Below, piece after piece: positions 22,782-35,000 of a stretch of DNA of 64,000 bases (position 1 is its first letter; each line of letters begins with the position of its first letter). Position numbers and translations under genes: made by a program. The notes beneath the pieces are model-generated. The model had not been told where the DNA came from, searched no databases, and was given only the letters and a program-made list of their open reading frames with translations. Source of the stretch: Diplolepis rosae (taxonomy: Eukaryota > Arthropoda > Insecta > Hymenoptera > Diplolepididae). The stretch spans positions 620,001 to 684,000 of the forward strand of contig JAPYXD010000686.1 in NCBI GenBank assembly GCA_030998225.1, read 5' to 3'.

Positions 22782-25140
22782 ATGTCAAAACCAAATATCC
22801 CTTTAGAATCTACCCCGTAAGTTATAACACGTAGTCAAGCTAAACAAGATAGTCAGCTTGCAAAAATAGTAGATTTAAATCAAAAGGGTAGTTTAACAAT
22901 AAAACCAATTAGAAATAGAGAATATTCAACTGATAATAAATGCCAAAATATCCCTGATCCAATCCCTATAGAACAAGAATTAGATAACACTCTTAAGTTA
23001 GATGATTCAAGTTTAGACAAGACTCTAATTAATAATCAAAATATATCAAGTGAAAATTCAGAAAAAACTTGCGGGTTACATTCAAGTTTCTGTCCAGATT
23101 TAAGCATTGTAACAGGATCTAGTAATCAAGAGCAAACTCTAACGAACGAATTACCTTATTTTGACGAATTCAATTTGCTAAGCTCAACAGTAATAACAAT
23201 AGATAATAAAACTTTGAAAGAAAGATTGGAAACCTCATTGGCACGCGAATCTATAATTAGTAACAACGACAGTGACGACGACACAAGCGATACAGAAGTC
23301 ATAAATAAAGATAATCCAGTAATAGTAAATAACGAAGAAATGGCCGTAGTTATACCCAACAGACAGCAGGTATCCTTACGCGGCGCGCTAGAGGTGGTCC
23401 CATTGTTCGACGGAAGCAACCTCCCATTGTCACATTTTATTGAGGGTTGCATGGAGGCAAAGGTAATGCTACCGACACCTGCAGCTCAAGAAAACCTCGC
23501 AAGGTTATTAAGAGGTAAATTAACTGGAGAAGCTATAAAATGCATTTTTGGTTCAACTTATGCAACAATAGAAGAATTGATAGAAAAATTGAAAAGAGTA
23601 TATGCCCCTGCGAAAAGCGTGTACCAGTTACAGGGAGAATTAAGTAATACATTTATGTGGGAAAGAGAAAATGTACTTTCCTATGCTGCTAGGATAAAAG
23701 AAATTGCAGACAAAATCGAAGATGCTCACAGGCTCAATAATAATGGTCAGGTAGATAATAATTTTAAAGTAAACCTTGAAAAAGACGTAATTCAATGTTT
23801 TATACGCGGTTCGCGTCCTGAGTTAGAAATTCGTGTTGAAGAAAAGGATACTTTTAAAGAAGTTATTAGCGACAGTATTGATATAGAACGAAGATTAGCT
23901 GCAAATTCCGCACTACGAAGAAATAAAAACATGGATTATTCAAAAAGTGACGAATCAACTAATAATAAAAATAATAAAACAACCCGATTTAACGTAGCAC
24001 TTGAAAATAAAACTATTTGTTTAATTTTTAAAAAACCAGGTCACACAACTGAAAAATGTTTTCATTTAAGTAAAGCTCAAGATGCAGTTCTTAATAATAA
24101 ACAAAAAAAATTTTTGCATCCGAACCAACAAGGATATAGTAATTTCAATGCTCAAGGAAGTAATAATAATAATAATTTTGCAAGAAACAATTACAATGAT
24201 TTTCCGAATAAAAATTTTTTAAGAAATAAAAATTATAATTTTAATAACAATAACAATAATAATTTGCAAAATAGAAATAATAATTATAGATTTCAAATTA
24301 ATTAGTTGAGTTTGAAATTTTTGTCACCGCCTACATTATCGGAGAATCACTAGTCGCGTAGCAATCAACCGGCAATCGAAAGACCTGGGCTCGAATCCCA
24401 GCGCAGTCGAAAGCGTCATTTTTTCCACAGAAAGATTTTCAAATTCTTTAAATATTGAATTTATTTGCATTATTTGCGATATAAGAGTTTGAAATTGTCT
24501 ACGAGGACACCTGTCGACAACGTATCCTATCTGATACGTGACTAGTGATTCTCCGATAATGTAGGCGGTGACAAAAATTTCAAACTCAACTAATTAATTT
24601 GAAATCATTTACAGCCGCAAGGCTGAGCCACTAGGCGATATAAGGAGATCTTCCTGTGGAGAAGGAGATGTCGGACGCCTGTGTAGCTCAGTGGTAGAGC
24701 AGTCGACCGGCAATCGAAAGACCTGGGCTCGAATCCTAGCGCAGTCGAAAGCGTCATTTTTTCCACAGAAAGATTTTCAAATTCTTTAAATATTGAATAA
24801 TTATAGAAGCAATTATAATAATTTTTTATAACAAAGATACAACAATAATAATAATAATTTTCCCAGAAATTTTTACAATAATAACAATAATGTTAATAAT
24901 AATAATAGACAATGGAATCCAGGACAGTATAAAAACTTTAAATTAGGACAGTTTCAAAATAGAAATAAATCATATGAAAATAGATTTTTACAGAATAATA
25001 ACACTCAACAAAATTTAAATTATACTGAAATAATTTGCAATTACTGCAAAAACCCGGTCATTTAGTACGAGACTGCAAGATACGACCAAATAGCCAATCA
25101 CAAACAGCTCATCAGGAAAACTCCAAAGCTCTCCCCAGCT
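22782..25140 (+). pseudogene. gag: gag of element B, interrupted by a SINE
   Basis: The ATG at 22782 (MSKPNIPLES) is followed by a stop at 22818. The capsid-like core is intact from about 23175 to 24300 (VPLFDGSNLPLSHFIEGC through ENVLSYAARIKEIADKIEDAH). In the first CCHC knuckle the second cysteine is replaced (CLIFKKPGHTTEKC). A 505-bp SINE-type insertion at 24291-24795 splits the Asn-rich linker, and the second knuckle (near 25040-25080) is frameshifted. The downstream GALRKA segment continues in frame toward the protease, so in this family gag and pol may be one frame. Confidence 0.88.
24291..24795 (+). mobile_element. tRNA-derived SINE insertion with internal inverted duplication
   Basis: A 12-bp target duplication AATAATTATAGA (24279-24290 and 24796-24807) brackets the insert, as expected for target-primed reverse transcription. 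The 3' part has a tRNA-like head with A box TAGCTCAGTGGTAGAGCA (about 24680) and B box GGGCTCGAATCC (about 24726), followed by an unrelated tail ending in TTTAAATATTGAAT. The 5' part carries a second, partial copy of the B-box region and tail (about 24360-24470), framed by a perfect inverted repeat of about 65 bp (about 24291-24355 and 24540-24604). Confidence 0.85.
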
Positions 25141-28100
25141 CGGGTGCACTGAGGAAAGCAATAATTCGAGAACCACTGGCATCCACTTCTAACGATCATA
25201 CAACAACAACAATAAATATTTCAAAGTCCACTTCAATTCCATCAATTATAATATCAACGGAAGGTCTAAAAAATCCAACACACATGATGATTGATACTGG
25301 TGCTGCTCGAAATTTAATTAAACAAAAGTTTCTCAACTCTGAAGTACCCATAAAGAGCCAAAACGTATTGAAACTTACAGGAATTAATGATTTACCACTT
25401 TACACATTAGGACAGGTAAAAATAAACATTTTTGGTTACCCAACAATATTTAACATTATTCCGAATGAAGTCCCAGTAGAAGAAGATGGAGTATTGGGAT
25501 CAGAATTTTTTCAAGATAATAGTGTGAATATAAACTATACTTCAAAATGCTTAGGAATTGAGAACCACTGTTACGCTTTTAAATCTACCAATACATTTAC
25601 TATTCCAGCTCGAACAGTTATAACATTTTATGTTAATATAAAAAATACAGAAAAGAGTGAAGGGTATGTACCTCGATTACATATCCAAGATGGCGTCTAC
25701 GTAGGTGACGCAGTTGTAAAAAATCACAAGGGAAAAGCTTATTTAAAATTTGCAAATGCAAATGAAATACCAATAACATTATCCGTCCCAATAGTTAATT
25801 TAGAAGATTTTGAAGAACAAGAATGTTATAAACAAATTGAAAAATTAAATAATTTTAAACAATCAAATAACGAAGATTTATCAAGTAAAATATTAAATAA
25901 CTTTTTAAGAACTGACAATTCTCTAATTAACTCATGCAAAATTTATAATGTAACAGACGAAGACAGAGTAGAATGTATTAAAAAACTTCTTCGATTAGAG
26001 CATTTAAATCAAGATGAATATGAACATGTAGAAAAATTAATTAAAAATAATGCAGACAGATTTCAAATCCCAGGAGAACCACTTGAAGCTACTAATGTAT
26101 TACAACATTCAATTCCTACTGTAGATGACGCTCCAATTTTTTCAAGACAATATAGATTTCCCCCTGTTCATTAGAAAGAAATTACAAGACAAGTGGATGA
26201 ATTATTAAAAAATAAAATAATTAAGCCCTCACAATCATCATATACCACTCCAATGTGGATAATTCCTAAAAAACCTAATTCTCAAGGAAAAATAAAATGG
26301 AGAATGGTTCTTGATTTTCGTAAATTAAATGAAAAAACAATTGGCGATTCGTATCCTCTACCTAATATAAATGATATACTTGATTCTCTAGGATCAGCAA
26401 AATATTTTTCAGTGTTTGATTTAGCTACCGGTTTTCACCATATAAAAATGGACCCAAAAGACTCTCATAAAACCGCATTTTCCACACCTCACGGTCATTA
26501 CGAATTCGATAGAATGCCTTTCGGTTTAAAAACTGCTCCAGCCACATTTCAGAGATTAATGGATTTAACATTAACTGGATTAATCGGAACGGAACTTTTC
26601 GTATATCTTGATGACAGTTATATATGTAAATACTCTAGAAGAGCACGAAATTAAATTTAACAATTTAGCAGAAAGACTTAGACAAGCAAATCTTCACTTT
26701 CAACCAGACAAATGCGGATTTTTATGACCTGAAGTAGGATACTTAGGTTATATAATTGATAAAAATGGAGTACGTCCAGATCCAAAAAAGATAATAGCTG
26801 TAAAAAACTTTCCAGTTCCAAAAACACAGAGAAATGTTAAACAATTTTTAGGCTTAGCAGGATATTATAGACGATTTATTGATGTACTTTCAAAAACTGC
26901 AAGTCCTTTACATCAACTTCTGAAAAAAGATATACCTTTTAATTGGACAGAAAAACAAGAAGCAGCTTTCGACATTTTAAAAGTAAAATTATGTGAAGAA
27001 CCACTTTTACAACGATCTGACTTTTCTCAACCTTTTATACTCACAACAGATGCCTCAGGATTTGCAATTGGGGGTATTTTATCACAAGGAAAAAAGGTAA
27101 AGATAAGCCAATAGCATATGCTTCACGTAGTCTAAGTGAAGCTGAGAAAAAATATGATACATATGAGAAAGAAGCCCTTGCTATAATATTTTGTGTAACT
27201 CATTTTCGGCCTTATTTATATGGGAGAAAATTTACTTTTGTGACTGATCACAAACCTCCAGTTTGGTTTCAAAATTCTAAAGACCCTTGTTCACGAGTTT
27301 CACGTTGGAGATTGAAACTCGCAAAATATGATTTTGATGTAATTTACAAATTAGGAAAAATGAATGTAAATGCAGACGCTCTCTCAAGAAACCCCATTGA
27401 TGCTAACAAAGATAAATCAGGATATTTACAATTTGATGACAATGATAATTTTTTGACTTCTCACGAAAAAATGTTTCCCAAGAAAACCTTTACAAAAAAC
27501 AAACAAGAAAACTCTGAAAATGAGGTAAAACCTTCAAAACAAAGAAATTTGAATCCAGAAATCATACCAGACGACGTAGATCATTTTAGCGAAATTCCGG
27601 AAACCCAAATATTAAATATTGACTCAAAAATTCCAGAATTTTTCAAGAATTCCTTAATGAAGAATCATTCAGTGAGATTGGTAAGAATATTTTGAAATAT
27701 ACAAATTTATTCAAAAATATGGCTTCAAGACTTATTTTTAACACAATATGTTTATCAAGTCCAATGTTTTCCAAAAAATACGAAAATTTATCATGGAAAA
27801 CTATTACTACAAGAGCTCAAAAGAGAATAGAGCAAGAAAAAGCAAAAAATTCGAATCGAAATGAAGCTCAAGAAAAATTAGACGAAAATTTTTCTTCTAA
27901 ACCTCTTGTGAAAAAACCACGAAGTAGGCCAAGAAAAAATCTACTTACAAATTTGAAAAATATTTCCTCTCAAACAACAAGAAAGAGAGGTAGACCAAGA
28001 AAACAAATATATGAAGATGAATTACCAGAAATATATATGCAAAAGGCAAGCGGAACAAAAGTAGAATCAGATTCCGACTCTGATCTTGATTATTTAGATT

Positions 28101-29881
28101 ATATGAAACTAACTCAAGCAAACAACAAAAAGAAGAAGAATGCCAAGAAGCCAAAAAATATTAATGAATTTGAAAGTGAAAATTATTTTTCAACCTCAGA
28201 AGATGAAATCAACGACATTGAAACATCACACGAAGGAAATGATGGAGAAAATTATGAAGAAAATTGGAAAGAGAATTTTCAGGATGATCTTGAAGACGAT
28301 TTTGAAAAGAATTTCGAACAGAATTTTGAAGAAAATTTTGAAGATAATCTTGAGGAAAATTTTGAAGAGAAGTTTGAAGAAAACGTAGAAGAAAAATTGG
28401 AAGAAGAATTTGAAGAGCCTTATTTTGAAGAAAATTTGAGATTAAACCGAAGATCTCAAATAACAACAAATGGAACTCCTCGCGACAACGGATCCAAAAC
28501 TTTAGAAAGACGTAAAACATTACCAAAATTTGAAAATTTACAGAAGGGAATAGCAAAAAAGGTTAAAAAATGAAACTACTACCATTTTGCACTTCCCATT
28601 GAAGTAGAAACTAAGGCCAATTTATCAGAAACTTTGAATAATATAAAATTATCAATTCACTCATTACATGAATTATCTCAATAATTTAAATTACGATCAA
28701 TTAGTGATTCAAAAACTTCCAGAATTAATCATATATCTTGGGAAGAAGTGAAATCAATTTTCGATTCAATTCTTTTAAATCCAACTACAAAAATTATAGT
28801 TTGCAATGGAATAACGCAATAGCCAACAAAAGGAACAACGAACTCATATAATTGAAGAAGCTCATTCTTCAGCATTAGGAGGCCAAAAGGCGTCACAAAA
28901 ACTTATAGACGAATTCGCCAAAAATTTGTTTGGAAAAATATGAAAATAGACATACAAAAATATATTCAAGGCTGTTTACAATGTCAACTGAAAAAATTAA
29001 TCAGAGCCACAACAAAAAATCCTATGGTAATCACTGACACACCCACTACTGCTTTTGAAAAAATATCAATGGACATTGTTGGTCCACTACCTGAAACAAA
29101 AACTGGTAACTTATATATTCTAACGATACAAGACAATTTTAAAAAATATTCTTTAGCAATACCTCTTCCTAATCACCAAGCTAGTACGTTAACAGATGCT
29201 TTCGTGAAAAAATTTATTTGCATATTTGGATCACCGAAAGGAGTACTTACTGACCAAGGCAGAGATTTTTTAAGTGATTTATTAAAAAGATTGGAAAAAC
29301 GTTTTAGAATTAAACAATTTCGTACCCCAGCTTTTCACCCTCAATCTAACAGGTCATTAGAGCGTTAAAATCATGTTTTAGGAGAATATCTCAAACAATT
29401 TGTTGCAAAAAATTCAGAATGGGATGATTGGCTTGAACTAGCAATGTTCTCATATAATATTAGTGTACATGAAGGCACAAAATGCACACCCTATGAATTG
29501 GTTTTTGGTAAACTAGCTCGTGAACCTTCCAGTGAACCTTTATCACAACAAGAAAAATTACAAACATATGACGATTATTTAATTAATTTCGTAACACAAC
29601 TACATGAAATGCGAACACAAGCAAGAGAGAATCTTATTTCAGCAAAAGAAAAATCGAAAATATATTATGATAAAAAAATAAATCCTTTAGAAGTGAAAAT
29701 TGGAAATAACGTATTTTTATTGAAAGGAGGTAAATTTAAAAAACTTGACAACCACTATACAGGACCTTATGAAATATTGGAAGTGTTAGGAAAAGGGAAT
29801 GTAAAAATAAGCTATAAAGGCAAACTTACTGTAGTTCACATCAATAGACTAAAACGCTCACATGTGCAAGTACAAAAGTAA
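25141..29881 (+). pseudogene. pol: pol of element B: protease, RT, RNase H, AT-hook insert, integrase
   Basis: The protease has MMIDTGAARN near 25290 and GVLGSEFF. RT has KWRMVLDFRKLNEKT near 26310 and FVYLDD near 26610. RNase H has TTDASGFAIGG near 27050. The insert before integrase has one good AT-hook (RKRGRPRK) and one damaged (PRSRPRK), then an expanded acidic stretch of repeated EENFE units (28250-28430). The integrase has CLQC, SMDIVGP, LTDQGRDF and the SLER region, with a GPYEILEVLGKGN C-terminal module ending at TAA 29881. Breaks include stops at about 26173, 26726, 28570, 28684 and 29366 and shifts near 26640, 27100, 27690 and 28830. It is dead but complete in layout. Confidence 0.9.
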
Positions 29882-30085
29882 ATAAATAAAAATAAAAACA
29901 AAATATCTTTACTTTAATTATTAAATATATATATACATATGAGTTTAAATAAAGATATAGAAATTTTATTTTGTCGATAAATAGTAAAAATATAAAAAAT
30001 AAAAATTTTTATTTATGGAAATATATGTTATATATATAAAATAAAAAATATATAAAACAAAATAAAAATGAAATTTCAGGCATAA
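29882..30085 (+). other. AT-rich spacer with two candidate splice acceptors
   Basis: After pol the sequence is almost pure A/T and leads to AAATTTCAG (AG at 30078-30079). A second acceptor, CACATTATTCCAG (AG at 30097-30098), lies just downstream. The second gives an in-phase entry to the CARD frame. Confidence 0.5.
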
Positions 30086-30385
30086 CACATTATTCCAGAT
30101 ATAATAGAACAAATTCATCGCAAACGCATAGATGATCTCAATGAAATAGTCTCCTGTTTTATCGACATGGTAGCCCTCTGGCCATATTTAATTCAAACTG
30201 GAATTTTTAATCAAGACGATTGTAATATTCCCAGATGGAGCAGAAACCTAAACAATCCAGAAATAATAAAAGACATTTTTTCAACAATCAAAACAAGAGG
30301 ACCTAACGCATACAAAAATTTAATTCTCAGTTTACAGCTATCAAATCACATTGTCATAGCCGACATGTTGGATATAATGAACTAG
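30086..30385 (+). CDS. CARD-domain protein (Dronc-like death fold) in the retroelement
   Basis: An open frame of about 95 codons runs from the acceptor region at 30098 to the stop at 30383-30385. It reads as a complete caspase-recruitment domain: helix 1 HRKRIDDLNEIVSCF, then LWPYLIQTGIFNQDD, then KDIFSTIKTRGPNAYKNLI and SNHIVIADML. The TRGPNAY motif and its spacing match the CARD of insect initiator caspase Dronc, where TQRGPTAY-like sequences occur. The domain stands alone with no caspase part. The known CARD function is homotypic docking to Apaf-1/Dark, so a free CARD could act as a decoy; that is inference. There is no good in-frame ATG upstream (the first is at 30167), so the start codon may come from a spliced leader. 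The frame has no internal stop. Confidence 0.72.
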   Translation, partial: HIIPDIIEQIHRKRIDDLNEIVSCFIDMVALWPYLIQTGIFNQDDCNIPRWSRNLNNPEIIKDIFSTIKTRGPNAYKNLILSLQLSNHIVIADMLDIMN

Positions 30386-30503
30386 GAACGCAAAATACAA
30401 AAGTAAATCAATAACTCCAAAAATATACATATGTAACGATAAAACATTTTTCTATTCTTATATTACAAAGCAAGCTGCTAATTGGAACCCCCTTTTTCCA
30501 GAG

Positions 30504-33500
30504 ATGGGATTACGATGCTTCCTTTTGGCACTGCTCACTTGCAACTTCAACTATATATCAACAGTATACGCCATCACAGGATTCGATTGCGGTTCAAATC
30601 AATTAAATATTACGACATTATCTTTACTAGAGGTAGGAGAATGTGATCTACCTTGATCTCAAGTAAATGTTGAAAGAACTTATATACAGCTTTTACAATT
30701 AACTGGATTTTCAAATACAAAAGTAATACAATGCAAAATACAAATTCGACGCGCCATTGTGGTATGCATTCTCACAGTTCCATAGTTGCAAATGGCCACA
30801 GTGAATATGTACATGATGTTACACGAAATCAATGTAATCAAATGCACACAATAGGAACATTTTTAGTAACCCCTTCTCTTCAGATATCAAAGTTAAAAGT
30901 AAATGAAACTTCATTTCATAGCGTTACTTTAGCAGGTTCTGTAACACCTAATGGAGACTGTACTGGTACACAATTTTCTGACCCATATGGAACATGGAAT
31001 AATGTCGTAGTCCAAGCCATATTCAAAATAACTTTACAAGAACATTGCGCAACTATTCATTTAAATTCAAATAAAATTCAATTAGGATCTGGAATAACAT
31101 GCACACTTTCAGACCCATTCTGTACAGACGTAGAATATGGACAAACAATCTGGGATACATTTCCTAATGACGTATGTAATTTTAACAAATATGAAATTAT
31201 TTATGAAGGACCAGCAAATAAAACTTATGACAACACGACAGACAATTCTGAATACAATAGGAACATTTTTAATAAGCCCTCCTCTTCAGATATCCAAATT
31301 AAAAGTAAACGGAACTTTATTACATACACTGAGAGAAATCGGCTTTGGTTCCTGTGCACATAGCACATAAATTTGTTGTACAGTAGTTGCCTTGACCAAA
31401 AAAGTTGAGAGAAGCTACTACTTTTATAGTTATCATGACAGTAATTTGGACTTTGTTGTGTATTCGGTTGTTGTGACCAAAGTTGATGATTAGAATGAGC
31501 TTTATACGTACCCCAACGGTTAGTATACGTACATTTTCTTTATGCGTTCTGCCAAGCTCCTTTGGTTACTACAACTGCAGCGTTCGCTGTTGCGCTAGAC
31601 AAATCAAGTATAACTTTCATTTTGTACAACGAGGTAAGCCTGTCGTGACAACTATTAAATCTTGTAATAGTCACACAATTTAACTTGCACTGCACTGGAG
31701 ATGAGTAGTTACTTTCAAAAAGATATGCAGCCTAAGTTGAATCCTGCCAATTCTCGTTCTCGATTCCTGGACTATATTTCACCGTGCCAAGCATTATCAG
31801 GTAAATAATTCTATTATAAATATAGTTTGGCAATTCTTTCTAAATGATAAACGATTTTGTTCGGGGACAATGCAATGCGTTCCAATTTTGCTGTCTCGTC
31901 GTATTTTGTCAAAACTATAGTCATTCAAAAAAAGTTTATGGTGATGAAAAAAGTGACAATTTTTTAACTTAATCGACGAAAGTTATCATAAATATCATTA
32001 TACCGGATTATTTTTCTTATATCTTTTCGGTGAAACTCTATTTTTTCTAATCAAATTGAATTCGTATTTTGATAACTAAGAGAACCATACCTATAACCTC
32101 AAAAATAATTTTGGCTGGGTATTTACTGTCCGTAGACTTAGTCATTTTAACTAAACTCTATGCGCGGCTTTACGATGGACTTTGGTTCCTATAACCGCAG
32201 CGCTATGGTATTTCAAGTACCAGAATCGTGGTCTCAGTAACGTTCCTTGTCGTTGAAGTAAACACTTTTCCCATGTATGACAGCCACTACCATGATTGTC
32301 ATGAGAACTTTAACATTTTTGTAAAGACGATTTTAACAAAAAAACTTTGGTCAGTGAAACCTAAAATTTCTCTCTGTGTAGCTTCACTTTAGCAGGTTCT
32401 GTAAAATCTAACGGAGACTGCACTGTTCATGTTCATTTTTAGAAAATAAACATTTAGAAGTTTAAAATATGTACATTTTCACATACGTTAACTCTAAATT
32501 TATATATGTAGAACGACACATACGCACTGAAGTAAATAGATTTTATCACGATGTTCTTACTCAACGATGCATACTTGAACAGCAAGTTTTTAGAAATACA
32601 TTAACCTTAGCAACCCAATCACCAGACGAATTTGCATATCATTTAATGAAAGGCCCAGGATATATGTCAGTAATTGCAGAAGTAGTACATATCGTAAAAT
32701 GTATACCGGTTGAAGTAAAATATCGCAAAACTGAAGAATGTTATCTACAACTACCAATATTTAGAGGAAATCAATCCTTTTTCCTTTCTCCACGATCTCA
32801 TATATTAACAAAATCCGGTATCCAAACAAATTGCAATTCTTTCCTTCCACCAATGTACCTTTTTAGAGAAACCTGGTACAAATTACTTCCAAATCCTGTC
32901 GAATCCATAGCACCAACTATAGTTAAACCTCTTACAACAGCAACCTGGAAATACACAAATCCTTCATCGTTAGCAACAAGTGCCATTTATTCTCAATCTG
33001 ATCTTGATAAACTGCGAGATCATATTATGTTTCCAGCAGAAATACCAATGATTCTAAATTCTTTAGCTAGAGAAATAACAGGGCATCCAACTATTAATCA
33101 AGGAATATCATTAACGAGTTTATTCAATGCAGATGTAATTGATAAAATTGCTGAATCCGCATGAGGTAGATTTTGGACAATTTTTAAAAGTTTTGGCACT
33201 ACTAGTGCAGGCCTAGTTGGATTAATAATAATAATTAGAGGGATTAAATTGATAGCGGATACCATTATTCATGGATATGCACTACACAGATTATTTGGAT
33301 GGTCTCTCCATCTACTAGGCGCCTTCTAGGATTCGGTCACTACCCTCTTATTACACTTAGGTACCCATCGACCTTCTGGACCTCCTGCTGAGAGTCATCA
33401 AGAACTGCTAACAGCTTCAGCGCCACAAAGTTCGAAAGAGGCACCTAAAAGTCCATCGTATTACGCAAATACTACTTCAGGTAAAGATCACAATAATACA

Positions 33501-33572
33501 AACACAACTCTTTATCCTCACTCTAAAATAAAAGAAGAACTTAGTAGAACCCACTACTCTATCCAAATCTAA
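30504..33572 (+). pseudogene. Chuvirus-type glycoprotein (class III fusogen-like), broken
   Basis: The ATG at 30504 follows CCCCCTTTTTCCAG directly and begins a signal peptide (MGLRCFLLALLTCNF), followed by ITGFDCGSNQLNITTLSLLE. Later frames carry CGMHSHSS, LAGSV, DPYGTWNNVVVQA and WDTFPNDVCNFNKYE. The C-terminal half (32469-33162) has LMKGPGYMS, ECYLQLPI, FFLSPRSHI and LPPMY, and is followed by the membrane region AGLVGLIIIIRG. This set matches glycoproteins of Chuviridae and their captured copies in insect LTR elements. Breaks: a stop after CDLP (about 30654), a frameshift near 30745, a duplicated segment (31258-31326 repeats 30858 onward), a 1.05-kb transposon insertion, loss of the middle, and stops at about 33162 and 33328. 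It is not functional as it stands. Confidence 0.78.
31327..32378. mobile_element. Tc1/mariner-like non-autonomous insertion inside the glycoprotein frame
   Basis: The TA dinucleotides at 31325-31326 and 32379-32380 flank a 1,052-bp insert. It begins CACTGAGAGAAAT and ends in the inverse ATTTCTCTCTGTG (one mismatch). No transposase frame was found inside. TA target sites and this kind of terminus suit the Tc1/mariner superfamily. Confidence 0.65.
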
Positions 33573-33582
33573 CATCTTCAGA

Positions 33583-34320
33583 ATGTCGCGTGTTCCTTTT
33601 ACAACCTTACTAAACAAAATTATTCAACAAAGAGGAGATCCACCCCTCATTTATGAGATACTCATTGAACAAACGAATAATAATGAATGTCTATTTCACG
33701 TTAATTTACAATATAAGAATTATATAATAATGAATAGTGGCAAAGATAAAGAAAATGGAAAGCAAAAGGTAGCACAAAATTTATATAATGCCTTAATTAA
33801 TGAATCAAAGGAAACAAATCAAAACGTCCGACCAAATTCTATTAGTAAAAATTGCAAAAAATTAAACGAAATTTGCGCTCAAAATAAATTTGAATATCCA
33901 AAATATACAGTATTACGAATAAAAACCTCATCAAAAGACTCAACATACATAGCAAATTGTTTTATTAACAACATTAAATAAATAGGAATAGCAAACTCGA
34001 TAGTAACAACTAAGGATTTTGCTGCCATAAAAGTTATTAATTCTCTTTCGCATAAAGACGAGAAATGTGAACTAAGTTTGATAAACTCACTAGAACATTT
34101 GCATGTAACAATTCAAGAATCATCTATAAACGATCCAAAACCTTCAACGAGTAGCCAAATAACAAAATCTATCACTTCAAATAACAACCGTGTTGAAAAT
34201 ACAAATTCATATAAAATTAAAACAAATAATAATCATACTGCAACATCTTTCTCTGCGAAAAGCTTTAAAAAATGTTTTAAATGCGGATATAGACCTCCCA
34301 ACCAGTACAATAAATTCTAA
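33583..34320 (+). pseudogene. Accessory protein with two dsRNA-binding-fold domains
   Basis: The ATG at 33583 lies two bases after TAACATCTTCAG. Residues 1-75 fit a double-stranded-RNA-binding domain: TTLLNKIIQQRGDPPLIYEI, then a beta-rich LFHVNLQYKNYII, then GKQKVAQNLYNAL. A second partial domain (KLNEICAQNKFEYPKYTVL) follows at about residue 85 and is cut by a stop at 33979. The frame resumes with ATTKD- and AIKVIN-like helix residues and a disordered Ser/Thr/Asn tail. It ends with a half zinc knuckle CFKCGYRPP. The lysine cluster at the usual KKxAK position is reduced to KQKVA. Single-purpose dsRBD proteins in viruses commonly block Dicer; that role is inferred. Confidence 0.62.
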
Positions 34321-34357
34321 TATAAAAATTCCATACCGATTCAGGAAATCAACTGCA

Positions 34358-34941
34358 ATGGAGCATTACTACGACGAGCCTACCCACGTACCAACTTACC
34401 AAAAAAAGATATACAGAACAGACTCCATGGGATTTTTAAATCATGTAGAAATTTTAAGAAACTTCACGATAAAATATGGATTGCCGTTACCGCAATATAC
34501 AGTCTATCCTGACCCAAATTCGAAACAAAAATCATTTTTTCTTGCACAAATTAATATAAATGAACATTTTGTTATACAAGCCGGCCCTACTAGCGAATTA
34601 GCAGAAAATAGAGCAGCATTAAAATTATTGTTACTACTAATGAGTTCATACGATCTCTGCGACGAAAAATTTTATAATAATGATGATTAAAAATGCAAAA
34701 AACCAAAAATCAAAGCATTCAAACCGATCCAAGACCAAAATTAATACCTTGGGAAAATTCCTGTAGATTTTGTAACACTCAAATGCATGCTACAAAAGAG
34801 TGCCGTAGACGAAATATTTTTAAAGTAGACAAATCAATCCAATTTCCCACTTCAGTTCTACCAAGAAACTCCTCAACATTTAGTAGACTTTTTTCTCCTT
34901 TTCTGCAAAAAACTTCTAGACCTAAATCCAACCTTATGTAA
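34358..34941 (+). pseudogene. Second dsRNA-binding-fold protein with CCHC knuckle
   Basis: The ATG at 34358 follows CATACCGATTCAG (AG at 34343-34344). The frame to 34690 contains one dsRBD-like domain: LRNFTIKYGLPLPQYTVYP, FFLAQINI, then TSELAENRAALKLLLLL. After the stop, in a different frame, 34693-34941 begins MQKTKNQSIQTD and has a perfect CCHC zinc knuckle CRFCNTQMHATKEC. The same domain order occurs at 38491-38940, so the two frames probably formed one protein. The ENRAALK helix lacks the usual lysine triad, so RNA binding may be weak. Confidence 0.65.
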
Positions 34942-35000
34942 ACATCCTATTTTATCCAATATTAATCCTACTTTTCTTTTTCAGCCTTCCGAGAAGCCTA

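Noticed and set aside
24675..24750. tRNA-like sequence with A and B boxes
   Set aside because: It is the head of a SINE: it is flanked by a shared tail and a target duplication, and its acceptor and anticodon stems do not pair as in a functional tRNA.
27945..28556. Minus-strand Leu/Phe-rich frames opposite the acidic pol insert
   Set aside because: They are shadows of the repeated GAA-rich codons of pol.
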